DNA of 64,000 nt from Verrucomicrobiota bacterium (GCA_003218975.1 QHPD01000106.1:1-64000), one strand, 5' to 3'. Counted from the stretch's first letter, positions 35,850-45,341 are shown. Notes: generated by a model not told the origin, from the letters alone. Numbers and translations are program-made.

Positions 35850-37607
35850 CTACCGTTCCCGTTTTGCGCGTAACGCGTGCTCGATTTTACCCAGCGGCAA
35901 ACAGTTCATCACGTCCGTTTTCGTCAGCCAGCCTTTGCGCGCGATGCCGATCCCGAACCATAAATCCTGCAAACGCTCGGCGCGATGCGCGTCCGGGTTG
36001 ATGACGCATTTGACGCCTTTTTGTTTCGCCATTGGCCACCAACGCCAGTCGAGATCGAGCCGTTTGGGCGCCGCGTTTAGCTCGATCCACGTCCCGGTGC
36101 GCGCCGCCGCGTCGAGAATGGCTGGGATGATGATCTGGTAAGACTCGCGTTTCAGCAATAACCGGCCGGTCGGATGCGCCAGCATGGTGACAAACGGGTT
36201 TTCCATCGCACGAACCATGCGTCCGGTCATTTCCGCTTCGCTCAGACCAAGAGCAGAATGAACAGAAGCGACCACGAAATCGAGTTGCGACAAAATTTCA
36301 TCGGGAAAATCAAGTGAACCGTCGCGAAGAATGTCGCATTCGACTCCCGCGAAGAGCCGAAAACCGTCGAATTTTTTGTTCAGCTTTCGAATCGCGGCGA
36401 CTTGCGCGAACAATTTTTTCTCGTCGATCCCGTGCGCTTGAATCTGGCTGCGGCTGTGATCGGCAATGCCGAGATACTCCAGCCCGAGCGCCTGTGCGGC
36501 TTCCGCCATTTCTTCAAGGGAGTTGTGGCCGTCGCTCGCCAGCGTGTGGCAGTGAAACGTGCCACGCAAATTTTCCTTCTCGATCAATTTCGGAATCGCA
36601 TTTTTCTCGGCGGCTTCGAACTCGCCCCAATTCTCCCGTAGCTCCGGCGGAATGAAATCGAGGTCCACTGCCCGGTATAAATCGGCTTCATCGCGCACCT
36701 TCGGAATTTTGTTGGCCGGTTTTTTCTTCTTCGCTTTCGCGTCGACCGGAAGCGGGGCCAGCCGGTACTCGTTAAGCGTCCAGCCCCGTTTGAGCGCGCG
36801 GCTGCGTAACTCGATGTTGTGCTCCTTATTGCCAGTAAAATAAGCCAGTGCAAACGGGTATTCCGCGGTGCTCACCACTCGCAGGTCACACTGGACTCCG
36901 GAACGAAGCCGCACACTCGACTTGGTGGGGCCCTGCGCGATGACCGATTCCACCAGCGAATGGCCGACGAAAAATTTCGTGATCGTTTCCGGTTTTTTTG
37001 TCGCCACCAGAAGATCGACATCGTGCACAATTTCTTTTCGCCGCCGATAACTGCCCGCAACCTCTGTATGGAGCGCGTCCGGATGAGCAGCGAAATCGCT
37101 TCTTAATGTCTCCGCTTCATGTGCGATTTGGCCGAATTGGAAATAACCGGAATGCCGGGTTCGTTCCTCGATCGCTTTGCAGATTTTCGCTTGCGTCGTT
37201 TCGCCAAAGCCGGGTAGCTCCGCGACGCGGCCGGTTTCGCACGCTTTTAGCAATTGCTCAATCGAGCTGATCTGGAGTTTCTCGTAAAGGGCTTTGATCT
37301 TTTTCGCGCCGAGACCCGAAATCGAGAACAATTCCAGGATGGCCGCCGGAAATTCCGCGCGCAGCTCTTGCAGATATTTCAGCGAACCAGTGGCGGCGAG
37401 CTCTTTGATCTTGAGCGCGATGCTTTTGCCGATGCCGGGAATTTTTCCCAACGCTTCTTCATCCTGCAGGTCCGAGATGTTTCCACCAAATGTTTCGATC
37501 GCGCGCGCGGCGTTGACGTACGCTCGAATCTTGAAAGGATTCTCGCCTTTCAATTCGAGCAACGTGCCGATTTCCTCCAAAACAGCGGCGACTTCACTTT
37601 TGGTCAT
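35850..37607 (-). CDS. polX: Bacterial family X DNA polymerase / 3'-5' exonuclease (PolX)
   Basis: 585 residues; gap-filling repair polymerase fused to a PHP nuclease. N-terminal 8-kDa-like domain (GENPFKIRAYVNAARAIETF) and helix-hairpin-helix (LGKIPGIGKSIALKIKEL). The nucleotidyltransferase motif is AGSYRRRKEIVHDVDLLVAT with the metal Asp pair. The PHP domain from about residue 345 has GTFHCHTLASDGHNS, GIADHSRSQ and LAHPTGRLLL, the expected metal-binding His/Asp set. Normal length and order. Transcribed convergently with the arginine-catabolism pair. Confidence 0.95.
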   Translation of the reverse strand: MTKSEVAAVLEEIGTLLELKGENPFKIRAYVNAARAIETFGGNISDLQDEEALGKIPGIGKSIALKIKELAATGSLKYLQELRAEFPAAILELFSISGLGAKKIKALYEKLQISSIEQLLKACETGRVAELPGFGETTQAKICKAIEERTRHSGYFQFGQIAHEAETLRSDFAAHPDALHTEVAGSYRRRKEIVHDVDLLVATKKPETITKFFVGHSLVESVIAQGPTKSSVRLRSGVQCDLRVVSTAEYPFALAYFTGNKEHNIELRSRALKRGWTLNEYRLAPLPVDAKAKKKKPANKIPKVRDEADLYRAVDLDFIPPELRENWGEFEAAEKNAIPKLIEKENLRGTFHCHTLASDGHNSLEEMAEAAQALGLEYLGIADHSRSQIQAHGIDEKKLFAQVAAIRKLNKKFDGFRLFAGVECDILRDGSLDFPDEILSQLDFVVASVHSALGLSEAEMTGRMVRAMENPFVTMLAHPTGRLLLKRESYQIIIPAILDAAARTGTWIELNAAPKRLDLDWRWWPMAKQKGVKCVINPDAHRAERLQDLWFGIGIARKGWLTKTDVMNCLPLGKIEHALRAKRER

Positions 37608-37734
37608 TACTCAACTCTTAGCGCAAAAAAACGTCGCACGCGATGCTCTCGCGCTCGCCTGCGTCTAAGTCTGCAGAACTGGAGGTAGATGCGTTCCGCG
37701 AAGCGCTTTAACCGACTAATGGTTCGGGACTTAT

Positions 37735-39810
37735 TTAAGGCGCGACCACGCTCCAACCGGCAGGAAGAGTGGGGCCGTACGCGGCGCTCACGTAAACGTT
37801 CTTATTGAGATACCATATGAGGGTTTGCCGCGTGCTAGAGTTGTAAAGCAGATAATCCGGTTTGCCGTCGCGATTGAAATCGGCTGTCCCGATCAATTCA
37901 TAACCACTGGAAAGGGTCGGGCCGGACGCGCTTGCGATGTGCGTCACTCCTGACAGATACCAGATCGCTGTTTGACGCGTACTTGGATTGAACAGCAAGT
38001 AATCTGGATGACCATCGCGATTAAAATCAGCCACAGCCACTAACTTGGAGCCGGCCGGAAGAGTCGGCCCGTATGGGCTAGCGATGCGAACGTTGTTATT
38101 CATGTAGTATATCGCTGTCTGCTGTGTGCTGGCGTTGTAAAGGACCCAATCGGGTTTTCCGTCCTTATTAAAATCGCCTGTCCCCACCATCTGCCAGCCA
38201 CTGTAGAGAGTCGGCCCGGCCGCGCCTGCGACATGCGTCACTCCTGACAGATACCAGATCGCTGTTTGACGCGTACTTGGATTGAACAGCAAGTAATCTG
38301 GATGACCCTCGCGATTAAAATCAGCCACAGTCACTAACTTGGGGCCGGCCGGAAGAGTTGGCCCGGTCGCGGAAGCGATGCGAACGTTGTTATTCATGTA
38401 GTATATCGCTGTCTGCTGTGTGCTGGCGTTGTAAAGGACCCAATCAGGCTTCCCATCGCCGTTAAAATCAGTCGGCGCAGGAGCAGGCGAATTAATCAGG
38501 TTATAACCGATGACATCGAGGTTGATGGCTTCCGGCGACGTAAGGGTGACGTCGGAATATTGGCCCGCACAGCTAAACGCATTCTGCACATACGGCTGCG
38601 CTTGCGGGCAGGCCGTGCTCTGCCAATCACCGAAGTCGCCATTGGAGTTCTGATCGAAATAGACGATCCTGCTAGTGCCGCGATTGATCGAGAAATAGCG
38701 TGTGCCGCTCGACGTGAGATTTCGGACACCAGTAGAGGACCAACTGAACAAGTCTTGTGGGCGGAGATCGCTCCCGCCGATATTTAAGCGGGATCCAAAC
38801 CCGAGGACCTCGTCCATCTCATGCTCAGTGGCACGCTGCCCGTCAAGATTGCTGCCGCTGGTAGGCCGACTGAACTGAAACCGCACCGAGGAGTTCAACG
38901 TAACGATACCATCATACGACCCGCCGATCGTGCCGCTTGCAGTTAGCCCTCCGGGCGTGTTCAACCGCACCGCTCGCCCGATCGCACTCGTCGGCCTAAT
39001 GTTAGCGGATAACGCACTCGTCGGCAGGCTCGTGTTCGCTGTGGCGTCGTAGCCGGTAATTGCATCCGCTACTAGGGCATTGATGAACGTATTCCACGGA
39101 ATTGTGTAATAGACCCAGTCACTTCGCGAGATCCAACCCGAAGGGAACGGTTTGCCGTTTGGCGCCTGGGTCGAGTAGCGGAAAAGAATCGAGACTGTGA
39201 TCGGATCGCTAAACAGCGACTCGTAAATTGCGATGGCCCGATGGATTGTTGCCTCGATTGCCGCCGCGTTTGGATTGCTGGTAATTGAGAAGTCGAATGT
39301 TGGGTTGATGATGAGTCCAAGACTAGCCGAGGTCGTGGCTGTCATTACATCCGAGTAGCTGACTGTGCCGGTCGCATCATAAGCGCTCACGCGATAGTAG
39401 TAGGTAGTGCCCTGGCTCAGGCCGGTCACGACGCGTCCAGTCACGTTCCCCACGTCCAAGTCGTGGTAACCGTCAACGTAGCTATCGAACGAAGCGCTTG
39501 TGGAGACATCGAGTCGATAGTCGATCGCGCCGCTTACTTTTTGCCAAGCCGCCATAAAGCTGCTGCGCGTCGGCGGTATCATTTGCAACGGGCCACCTTC
39601 TATTTGCGCTTGGCTTGGCATCGCGTTTTGCAAACCGAGCGCGCTTTCCGAGTCGGCCCGCGTTTCATGCGCCCCCACGGCCGCCGGGAATTCAGGAAGA
39701 TTAGGATTCCGCCTTGGCGAACTCGTGTCCGCGCCGAGTGCAGCGAGTCCCAAGACCACGCCAGCAGCAAAAATAATTGAACCCGCTATTAGAAAGCCCC
39801 ACCGCTGCAT
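37735..39810 (-). CDS. Secreted metalloprotease-like protein with FG-GAP/VCBS repeats (NF038122-like)
   Basis: 691 residues from the ATG at 39810 (the ORF opens at 39882). A signal anchor (WGFLIAGSIIFAAGVVLGLA) is followed by a fibronectin-III-like region (GLSQGTTYYYRVSAYDATG), a protease domain with the zinc-site-like RATEHEMDEVLGFGSRL, and five C-terminal FG-GAP repeats of the form DFNGDGKPDWVLYNASTQQT. In the zinc motif the usual second His of HExxH is Glu, as read in this sequence, so activity is uncertain. The repeats include a recent 294-base duplication. Probably exported and surface-exposed. Confidence 0.75.
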   Translation of the reverse strand: MQRWGFLIAGSIIFAAGVVLGLAALGADTSSPRRNPNLPEFPAAVGAHETRADSESALGLQNAMPSQAQIEGGPLQMIPPTRSSFMAAWQKVSGAIDYRLDVSTSASFDSYVDGYHDLDVGNVTGRVVTGLSQGTTYYYRVSAYDATGTVSYSDVMTATTSASLGLIINPTFDFSITSNPNAAAIEATIHRAIAIYESLFSDPITVSILFRYSTQAPNGKPFPSGWISRSDWVYYTIPWNTFINALVADAITGYDATANTSLPTSALSANIRPTSAIGRAVRLNTPGGLTASGTIGGSYDGIVTLNSSVRFQFSRPTSGSNLDGQRATEHEMDEVLGFGSRLNIGGSDLRPQDLFSWSSTGVRNLTSSGTRYFSINRGTSRIVYFDQNSNGDFGDWQSTACPQAQPYVQNAFSCAGQYSDVTLTSPEAINLDVIGYNLINSPAPAPTDFNGDGKPDWVLYNASTQQTAIYYMNNNVRIASATGPTLPAGPKLVTVADFNREGHPDYLLFNPSTRQTAIWYLSGVTHVAGAAGPTLYSGWQMVGTGDFNKDGKPDWVLYNASTQQTAIYYMNNNVRIASPYGPTLPAGSKLVAVADFNRDGHPDYLLFNPSTRQTAIWYLSGVTHIASASGPTLSSGYELIGTADFNRDGKPDYLLYNSSTRQTLIWYLNKNVYVSAAYGPTLPAGWSVVAP
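37940..38449. repeat. 294-base tandem duplication within the FG-GAP repeat region
   Basis: The segment with GCGTCACTCCTGACAGATAC at 37941 recurs at 38235, and GCGATGCGAACGTTGTTATT at 38081 recurs at 38375: the same 294-base (98-codon) offset. Long stretches are identical between copies, unlike the more diverged outer repeats, so the duplication is recent. Confidence 0.85.
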
Positions 39811-39912
39811 CGTTTCGCTGCGAAAGCCCGTAGCGTAAGGGCACGATCTCATTACGCAAAACGAAAAGATCCTGAAGAACACAAAGCACGCACCGGGAAA
39901 CGCGCATGTTGG

Positions 39913-40515
39913 TTACATTCGCCCACGCCGCTGGTAGAATTTGTAGCGCTCCATGATGGATTCGATGTAATTTCGTGTTCCGGGAAAATCGATATTTCGA
40001 AGGAACTTCTTTACCGGAATGTCGGCGACTTCATTTCCACCGGTCCACCGCTGGGCACGGCGGGCACCGGCGTTGTATTCCGCTAGCGCGAACGGCACTG
40101 GATCGGTTTGATGTTCCCAGTGTTCCAACGCGCGACGCAAATACCACGTGCCGGCCTCAAGATTGGTTTTTGGATCGAAAAGTTGATCGGCACGAAAGTT
40201 GTCGATTTTCTCTTCGCGCGCCCACTCGCTGGCCGCTCTTTCGCTTACTTGCATCAGCCCGCGCTCGCCGGCGGTACCATGTTTTCTCGCATCAAACCGG
40301 CTCTCCCTCCACACCACCGCCTTCACCAGCATTGGGTCGAGATGATGTTGCAGCGCGACGGCGCGAATCAACGGATCGTACTGATGAAACCGGGCCGGAC
40401 TCATCCATTCGTAAAATGTATAAATCGGATCACTGGATTGGAGAGCCAGATAAGCAAAACCCGCCGCTACCGCGAGCAATACGCAAAGGATCAGCTTGAA
40501 GAAAAATCGTATCAC
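39913..40515 (-). CDS. Lytic transglycosylase (SLT domain), start corrected
   Basis: The ORF track gives 451 residues from 41268, but the upstream half is antisense to priA and not transglycosylase sequence. The real protein is about 200 residues starting near the GTG at 40515: a membrane anchor (FFFKLILCVLLAVAAGFAYL), then an SLT domain with the catalytic Glu in AVVWRESRFDARKHGTAGE, the GLMQV motif, and AEYNAGARRAQRW. It cleaves peptidoglycan glycan strands at the inner membrane, like MltE/EmtA-type enzymes. It is divergent from priA, with starts about 60 bases apart. Confidence 0.88.
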   Translation of the reverse strand: MIRFFFKLILCVLLAVAAGFAYLALQSSDPIYTFYEWMSPARFHQYDPLIRAVALQHHLDPMLVKAVVWRESRFDARKHGTAGERGLMQVSERAASEWAREEKIDNFRADQLFDPKTNLEAGTWYLRRALEHWEHQTDPVPFALAEYNAGARRAQRWTGGNEVADIPVKKFLRNIDFPGTRNYIESIMERYKFYQRRGRM

Positions 40516-40575
40516 TTCGGCATCAAATCTCGTGCTCCTGCTCGCCTGAGCAATTAAATTAAGCCAGTCCTTCTC

Positions 40576-42816
40576 ATGGCAAAGCCCACGTACGCCCGTA
40601 TCATCATTGATCGGGCGATCCATCGGGAGCTCGACTATTCCGTGCCGGAAACTTTGACCGAACGAGTCGGAGTCGGCTCCCGCGTACGCGTGCCGTTCCG
40701 CGACAAATCTGCGTTGGGCACGGTCGTCGCCGTTCTCGAGGAGAGCAAAGTGGAAGGCATCCGGCCGATTGAAGCGCTCGTTGGCGAGGGACCGATTCTT
40801 AGCGAGCAATTGCTCGAATTGGCGAAATGGATCGGCGCTTACTATTGCTGCCCGATCGAAACCGTCATGCGCAGCATGCTGCCTCAAGTTATCCGGCGTG
40901 CAGAAGTCGGGTGGAAAAAACAATTGTTCGTGCAGCCCGGATGTAAGATCGATAATGACCAACTCGAAAAATTGCGAAAACGCGCTCCGCGGCAGGCGGA
41001 ACTTCTGGAAGCAATCTCGCAGCTGGAAGCACCGATGCGCGCGGCACAGCTTCTGCGGCGAACCTCTCTCGACAACCAGACTCTGCGTGCGCTGGTGAAA
41101 CGCGGCCTTGCAGAGTTGCGCGAGGAAGCAGTGGTCCGCGATCCGCACGCCGACGAAGAATTCATTGCAACGTCGAATCTCGTCCTGAACGAGGAGCAAT
41201 CGTACGCACTCAAGGAAATCACGCAAGCGCTCGACGCGCCGGAAAATGCGCGCACGATTCTGTTGCACGGCGTAACCGGCTCCGGCAAAACAGAAATTTA
41301 TTTACAGGCGATCCGGGCCGCGCTCGACCGCGCACGCACCGCGATCGTTCTCGTACCGGAAATTTCGCTGACGCCGCAGACGGTTGAGCGCTTCAAAGGC
41401 CGTTTCGCCGAAGCGCAAGACGCGGTCGCGGTGTTGCATAGCCATTTATCCGAGGGCGAACGTCACGACGAATGGCATAAAATCCATTCTGGCCGCGCGC
41501 GCATCGTGATCGGCGCGCGGAGCGCGGTCTTCGCGCCGCTGAAAAACCTAGGCCTCATCGTCGTCGATGAGGAACACGAGACGACCTACAAACAGGAGGA
41601 AGCACCGCGGTATCACGCGCGCGATGTTGCAGTCGTGCGCACGAAGATCGAGAAATGCGTCGTGGTTCTTGGAAGCGCTACGCCATCGCTCGAGAGCTAT
41701 CACAACGCTGCGATCGGAAAATACCGTTTGGCCACGCTCACCCAGCGCATTGACGAAAAGCAGATGCCGCTGATACGTATTGTCGATCTGCGCCAGGAAC
41801 GACGGAAGGAAAAGAAAGCCGCTATTCTGTCGGAAAAGTTGTCGCAAGCCATTGCCACTCGTCTGGAGAAACGCGAACAGACAATTCTGTTTCTGAACCG
41901 GCGCGGCTTTTCCACGTCGTTGCTTTGCAGCAATTGCGGCGAAGCGCGCAACTGTCCGAATTGCAGTGTCGCGCTTACGTTTCACCGACATCCCGCTGTC
42001 GCCGGACGATTGAGCTGTCATTTGTGCGGGCATACTGCGGCCGTGCCAAAGAAATGTCCGGCTTGCGGAAAAGATGCGCTGATTTATTACGGCTTTGGCA
42101 CCGAGAAAGTTGAATCGACTGTAGCGCAGATTTTTCCAAAAGCCGTCGTGCGCCGCATGGACGCCGACTCCATGACGCGAAAGGAAGCGTATCGTGAAAC
42201 TTTAAGAAATTTCCGCACTGGCAAGATCGACATCCTCGTCGGTACGCAGATGATCGCGAAGGGCTTGCATTTTCCGAACGTTACGCTCGTAGGAATTATC
42301 AATGCCGATCTGGCTTTGCATTTGCCCGATTTTCGCGCAGGCGAACGCACCTTTCAGCTTCTTACGCAAGTTGCCGGGCGCGCCGGGCGGGGCGAAACAT
42401 CGGGCGAAGTGTTCGTGCAGACGTACACGCCGTTTTCGCCCTCGATTCAGTTCGCGCGGCACCACGATTTCGCCGGCTATTTCCAACAAGAACTGGAGTT
42501 TCGTGAGCGCTGCGATTTTCCGCCGTTCAAGCACGCAATCTTAATTACGGTCCGCTCGCCGCACGAAGGTCGCGCAAAACTTTCAGCCGAAACGTTAAAG
42601 CGCCGATTGAAAGAAGCGCTACCGGAAGAATTCATCCTAGGCGATGCGGCGCCTGCGCCACTGGAAAAACTGCAAGGCCAATACCGGTTTCACATCTTGA
42701 TCCGCGGCCAAGCCATCATGCGCCTGAGTCGGCTCGTCCGCGAAACGCTGGACAAACTGCCGTTCCCCGAAGACGTCACCGTTACCGTCGATGTCGATCC
42801 CCACCAACTGCTGTAA
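40576..42816 (+). CDS. priA: Primosomal protein N' (replication restart helicase PriA)
   Basis: 746 residues. The N-terminal 3'-DNA-binding domain (ELDYSVPETL, VGSRVRVPFRDKSALGTVV) is followed by a superfamily 2 helicase with Walker A GVTGSGKTEIYLQ (about residue 235), DEEH box VDEEHETTYKQEE, and the zinc region with paired cysteines CSNCGEARNCPNC and CHLCGHTAAVPKKCPACG. Later come GTQMIAKGLHFPNVTLVGI and the Arg-finger motif QVAGRAGRG. It rebuilds replication forks after collapse. Intact. Confidence 0.97.
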   Translation: MAKPTYARIIIDRAIHRELDYSVPETLTERVGVGSRVRVPFRDKSALGTVVAVLEESKVEGIRPIEALVGEGPILSEQLLELAKWIGAYYCCPIETVMRSMLPQVIRRAEVGWKKQLFVQPGCKIDNDQLEKLRKRAPRQAELLEAISQLEAPMRAAQLLRRTSLDNQTLRALVKRGLAELREEAVVRDPHADEEFIATSNLVLNEEQSYALKEITQALDAPENARTILLHGVTGSGKTEIYLQAIRAALDRARTAIVLVPEISLTPQTVERFKGRFAEAQDAVAVLHSHLSEGERHDEWHKIHSGRARIVIGARSAVFAPLKNLGLIVVDEEHETTYKQEEAPRYHARDVAVVRTKIEKCVVVLGSATPSLESYHNAAIGKYRLATLTQRIDEKQMPLIRIVDLRQERRKEKKAAILSEKLSQAIATRLEKREQTILFLNRRGFSTSLLCSNCGEARNCPNCSVALTFHRHPAVAGRLSCHLCGHTAAVPKKCPACGKDALIYYGFGTEKVESTVAQIFPKAVVRRMDADSMTRKEAYRETLRNFRTGKIDILVGTQMIAKGLHFPNVTLVGIINADLALHLPDFRAGERTFQLLTQVAGRAGRGETSGEVFVQTYTPFSPSIQFARHHDFAGYFQQELEFRERCDFPPFKHAILITVRSPHEGRAKLSAETLKRRLKEALPEEFILGDAAPAPLEKLQGQYRFHILIRGQAIMRLSRLVRETLDKLPFPEDVTVTVDVDPHQLL

Positions 42817-42820
42817 TCTT

Positions 42821-42873
42821 CTGGGGAGCGCACGCGCCTCGCGTGCTGGCGATCGCGCCCTCGCGATCGCGAA
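42821..42873. repeat. CTGGGGAGCGCACGCG-family dispersed repeat
   Basis: CTGGGGAGCGCACGCGCCTC GCGTGCTGG followed by the palindrome GCGATCGCGCCCTCGCGATCGC, right after the priA stop. It is a single-arm relative of the full inverted element at 22308-22443 and of the copy inside uvrA at 14461. Confidence 0.7.
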
Positions 42874-43000
42874 CTTCGTCAGCTAAAAGGGCCGCGCACT
42901 GCACGAACAGCGCACCTATGATAGTCGTAACACGCATCGAGGACTGCGAGGAACAAGTTCAGCCATCTGCCGTCGGTTGCAAATAGCAGGCATAACGCAT

Positions 43001-43954
43001 TCATCTTCCGGGCGGGGCCGATGGCAATACCCGGCCATACTCGGATGTCTTGCCGTGCATCTCGAAGTAGTGGTACGCCTCGAGAGCGACGTCGCTAATG
43101 GCGCGCCCCGCAGCTTTCTCGTCGCGGTCGTAAGCGGTCATCACGCTGATGGCAAACGGACGGTTTTGCGCATAAACGATTCCTGAGTCCGTCCGCACAG
43201 CTTCCAACTCTCCGGGCTTGTTAGCCACCTGAACATTCTCGGGCAAATAACGCGGAATGTAACTCTGCTTCGATGTCGAAAGCTGTTTGATGAACTCCGC
43301 GGTTGCTTGCTTGTCTAACACCTTCTCTTTGTAAATAGCTTCCAACAGCCGAACCATTTCCTGCGGCGTGGCGACGTTCTCGTCGCCACGCCGAGCGGCT
43401 GCGACATCCATCATTTTTCGGCGCAACATCGTTTTCGACAGTCCAAGGCTATGAAGCATTGCGTTTACGTTATCTTTGCCCACGCGATCGATGAGAACGT
43501 TGGTGGCAGCGTTATCGCTCACTGTAACCATGAATTGAGCCAGGTCGCGGTTGGTAACGCGTGTCACACCGGCAGTGAGACCAGCCATGATCCGGCTGTC
43601 TTCGACAAGGTCTTTGGGATCGAAGGTATAAATGTCGTCCAACCTGGCTTTTCCTTTTGCTCCTGCGCGCGCTTCTTGGTCCTGACGATACAGTTCCAGG
43701 AGGATCGCGATTTTGATCGAGCTGGCAGCGGGAAACACGCGGTCAGCGTTGCGCAAGAGAACTCGACCGTCGGTGAGATCGAGAATGGCCACACCCATCA
43801 CGCCATCGAGTCGGTTGGCAATTTCATCAACGCGCGTCTCCAGCTTTTTCCAAAGCAAATCGCTGCCCGTGTCGCGCGGTGCTGCTTCAGGTTTCTGCTG
43901 ACCAAAAGCGTTCGCGGCTAATGCGAGGCCAATAGAGAATGCGATGACCCTCAT
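43001..43954 (-). CDS. Class A beta-lactamase-fold serine hydrolase with altered active site
   Basis: 317 residues with a signal peptide (IAFSIGLALAANAFGQ). The S-x-x-K motif is AASSIKIAIL (about residue 77) and the SDN loop is VSDNAATN, as in class A enzymes. The omega loop reads LRRKMMDVAAARRGDENVAT, with Met where the deacylating Glu166 is expected, and the KTG strand reads NKPGELEA. Without Glu166 efficient penicillin hydrolysis is unlikely; a DD-peptidase-like or sensor role fits better (inference). Periplasmic. Beta-lactamase activity remains possible through another base. Confidence 0.82.
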   Translation of the reverse strand: MRVIAFSIGLALAANAFGQQKPEAAPRDTGSDLLWKKLETRVDEIANRLDGVMGVAILDLTDGRVLLRNADRVFPAASSIKIAILLELYRQDQEARAGAKGKARLDDIYTFDPKDLVEDSRIMAGLTAGVTRVTNRDLAQFMVTVSDNAATNVLIDRVGKDNVNAMLHSLGLSKTMLRRKMMDVAAARRGDENVATPQEMVRLLEAIYKEKVLDKQATAEFIKQLSTSKQSYIPRYLPENVQVANKPGELEAVRTDSGIVYAQNRPFAISVMTAYDRDEKAAGRAISDVALEAYHYFEMHGKTSEYGRVLPSAPPGR

Positions 43955-44128
43955 AATTCTTTGGGTTTAATTTTCAGTGCGACAAAAGCGGAAACGTGTC
44001 ACCGATTTTGCCCGGAGCAGCGTGGTCGGTCGAGAGCGATTTTAGAGTGCTACGCCGCGATCCAAACGCCGCGGTTGAAACTGCATCGTTACACGGATAG
44101 CATGAAAAAATTAAAACTGGAGGTCATA

Positions 44129-44320
44129 ATGGCAGCACAAAGAAAATCGATCGATTGCAGAAATTATCCGAGCGAAAAAAACTGTTCGCTGAAAATTTCG
44201 GGAACGGAGCAAGAAGTCCTCGACGCCGCAGTGCAACATGCGGCCTCGGCGCACGGGCACGAGAACACACCGGAACTGCGCGAGCAGATCAAATCGATGC
44301 TCAGGGACGAGTCAGACTAG
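44129..44320 (+). CDS. DUF1059 family small protein
   Basis: 63 residues from ATG 44129, chosen because a GGAGG box precedes it by five bases; the track start at 43961 and the ATG at 44102 have none. The sequence DCRNYPSEKNCSLKISGTEQ, then EVLDAAVQHAASAHGHENTP and ELREQIKSML, matches DUF1059, a short family of unknown function with two conserved Cys. Its 3' end overlaps the convergent LysR gene by 20 bases. Confidence 0.88.
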   Translation: MAAQRKSIDCRNYPSEKNCSLKISGTEQEVLDAAVQHAASAHGHENTPELREQIKSMLRDESD

Positions 44321-45233
44321 AAGAATTTGCCCGGCATCGGAATTCTCTTTTTCCGAGTCGTCCCCGTTGCGTCTCCGCTTCAATGTCGAGCTCGGCCAGT
44401 AGCTGGCGCGCGATGCCGGAAAGTTTGCCGGACCATGCAACACCGACGACTACCGGCGGGAAGTGCGACAGTGGAAGAGCGCGCAGTTGTGGTGGTGGCT
44501 TGAAGCCAGGCACCGCGACCGCCAAACCGATACCGTACCCGCTGGCAACGTAACGTTCGATCAATCGCGCCGAGTTGACCTCGATTCCGCAAAACCATTC
44601 CACTCCGAGCCGCTCAAGGCCGCGCTGAAAATATGCATGAACGGGATCGGTCCGGGGAAAACTGACCAGCGTCTCTTCGATCTTATCGCGTTTCCACAAC
44701 TCTTCAGCGCGCGCCAGCTTAGATTTTTTGTGGACCAACAGAATCAACGGCAGCTCGAGCAGCGGTCGCACCTGAATTCCAGCGCGCGATTTTTTGTCGA
44801 TTAGCATGATGGCAAGATCGACATCGCGAGCCAAAAGTAATCTTTCCGCTTCAGCGCGAGCCGCTTCGTGCAGATAAAGCCGAAACGCGGGAAATTTTAG
44901 CCGGAGGCATTCCAAGATTTGCGGCAGGTAATCGTGCAGCACGATTGACGGAGCGGCGATGCGCAATTGCGGCGAACTGTTCTGGCGCAGCCTTTCGGCG
45001 ACGATGTCGATGTTATCGAAGAACGGTTTGATGAACTCGAAAAGCTCCGCGCCCGCGGGCGAGAGCGCGAATGGCCGCCGCTGAAACAGCTTGATGCCAA
45101 GTGACTCTTCCAGTTTCGCGATTTGTCCGCTGACCGCCGGTTGCTGAATGCCATACGGAATATTGCGCACCGCGGCTGCGATGCCGCCGTGTTTCGCGAC
45201 GAAATAGAACAACTCGAGGTGATGAATGTTCAT
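44301..45233 (-). CDS. LysR family transcriptional regulator
   Basis: 310 residues. The N-terminal winged helix-turn-helix (HHLELFYFVAKHGGIAAAVR, QQPAVSGQIAKLEESLGIKL) is followed by a periplasmic-binding-protein-like sensor domain from about residue 90 (LRIAAPSIVLHDYLPQILEC). The MNIHHLELF..VA.HGGI start resembles NhaR-like members. It is divergent from the DUF2339 gene, with a 108-base gap, so that gene is a candidate target. The effector cannot be inferred. Confidence 0.92.
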   Translation of the reverse strand: MNIHHLELFYFVAKHGGIAAAVRNIPYGIQQPAVSGQIAKLEESLGIKLFQRRPFALSPAGAELFEFIKPFFDNIDIVAERLRQNSSPQLRIAAPSIVLHDYLPQILECLRLKFPAFRLYLHEAARAEAERLLLARDVDLAIMLIDKKSRAGIQVRPLLELPLILLVHKKSKLARAEELWKRDKIEETLVSFPRTDPVHAYFQRGLERLGVEWFCGIEVNSARLIERYVASGYGIGLAVAVPGFKPPPQLRALPLSHFPPVVVGVAWSGKLSGIARQLLAELDIEAETQRGRLGKREFRCRANSSSLTRP

Positions 45234-45341
45234 GATCGAAAGCGTCGATGAAATCCGCCATTTTTATCAATTAACGCTCACTGCGCAAAGCAGCTATCCT
45301 CTCTTGCTCGCCCGGATTACGCGGCCAAGTATAACAAACAA

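Noticed and set aside
37940-38449. Possible CRISPR-like direct repeats
   Set aside because: Only two long copies at 294-base spacing inside a coding FG-GAP domain; no short repeats with unique spacers.
40516-41268. N-terminal half of the 451-codon minus-strand ORF
   Set aside because: It is antisense to the conserved priA reading frame and shows no family sequence; only the C-terminal 200 codons are a transglycosylase.
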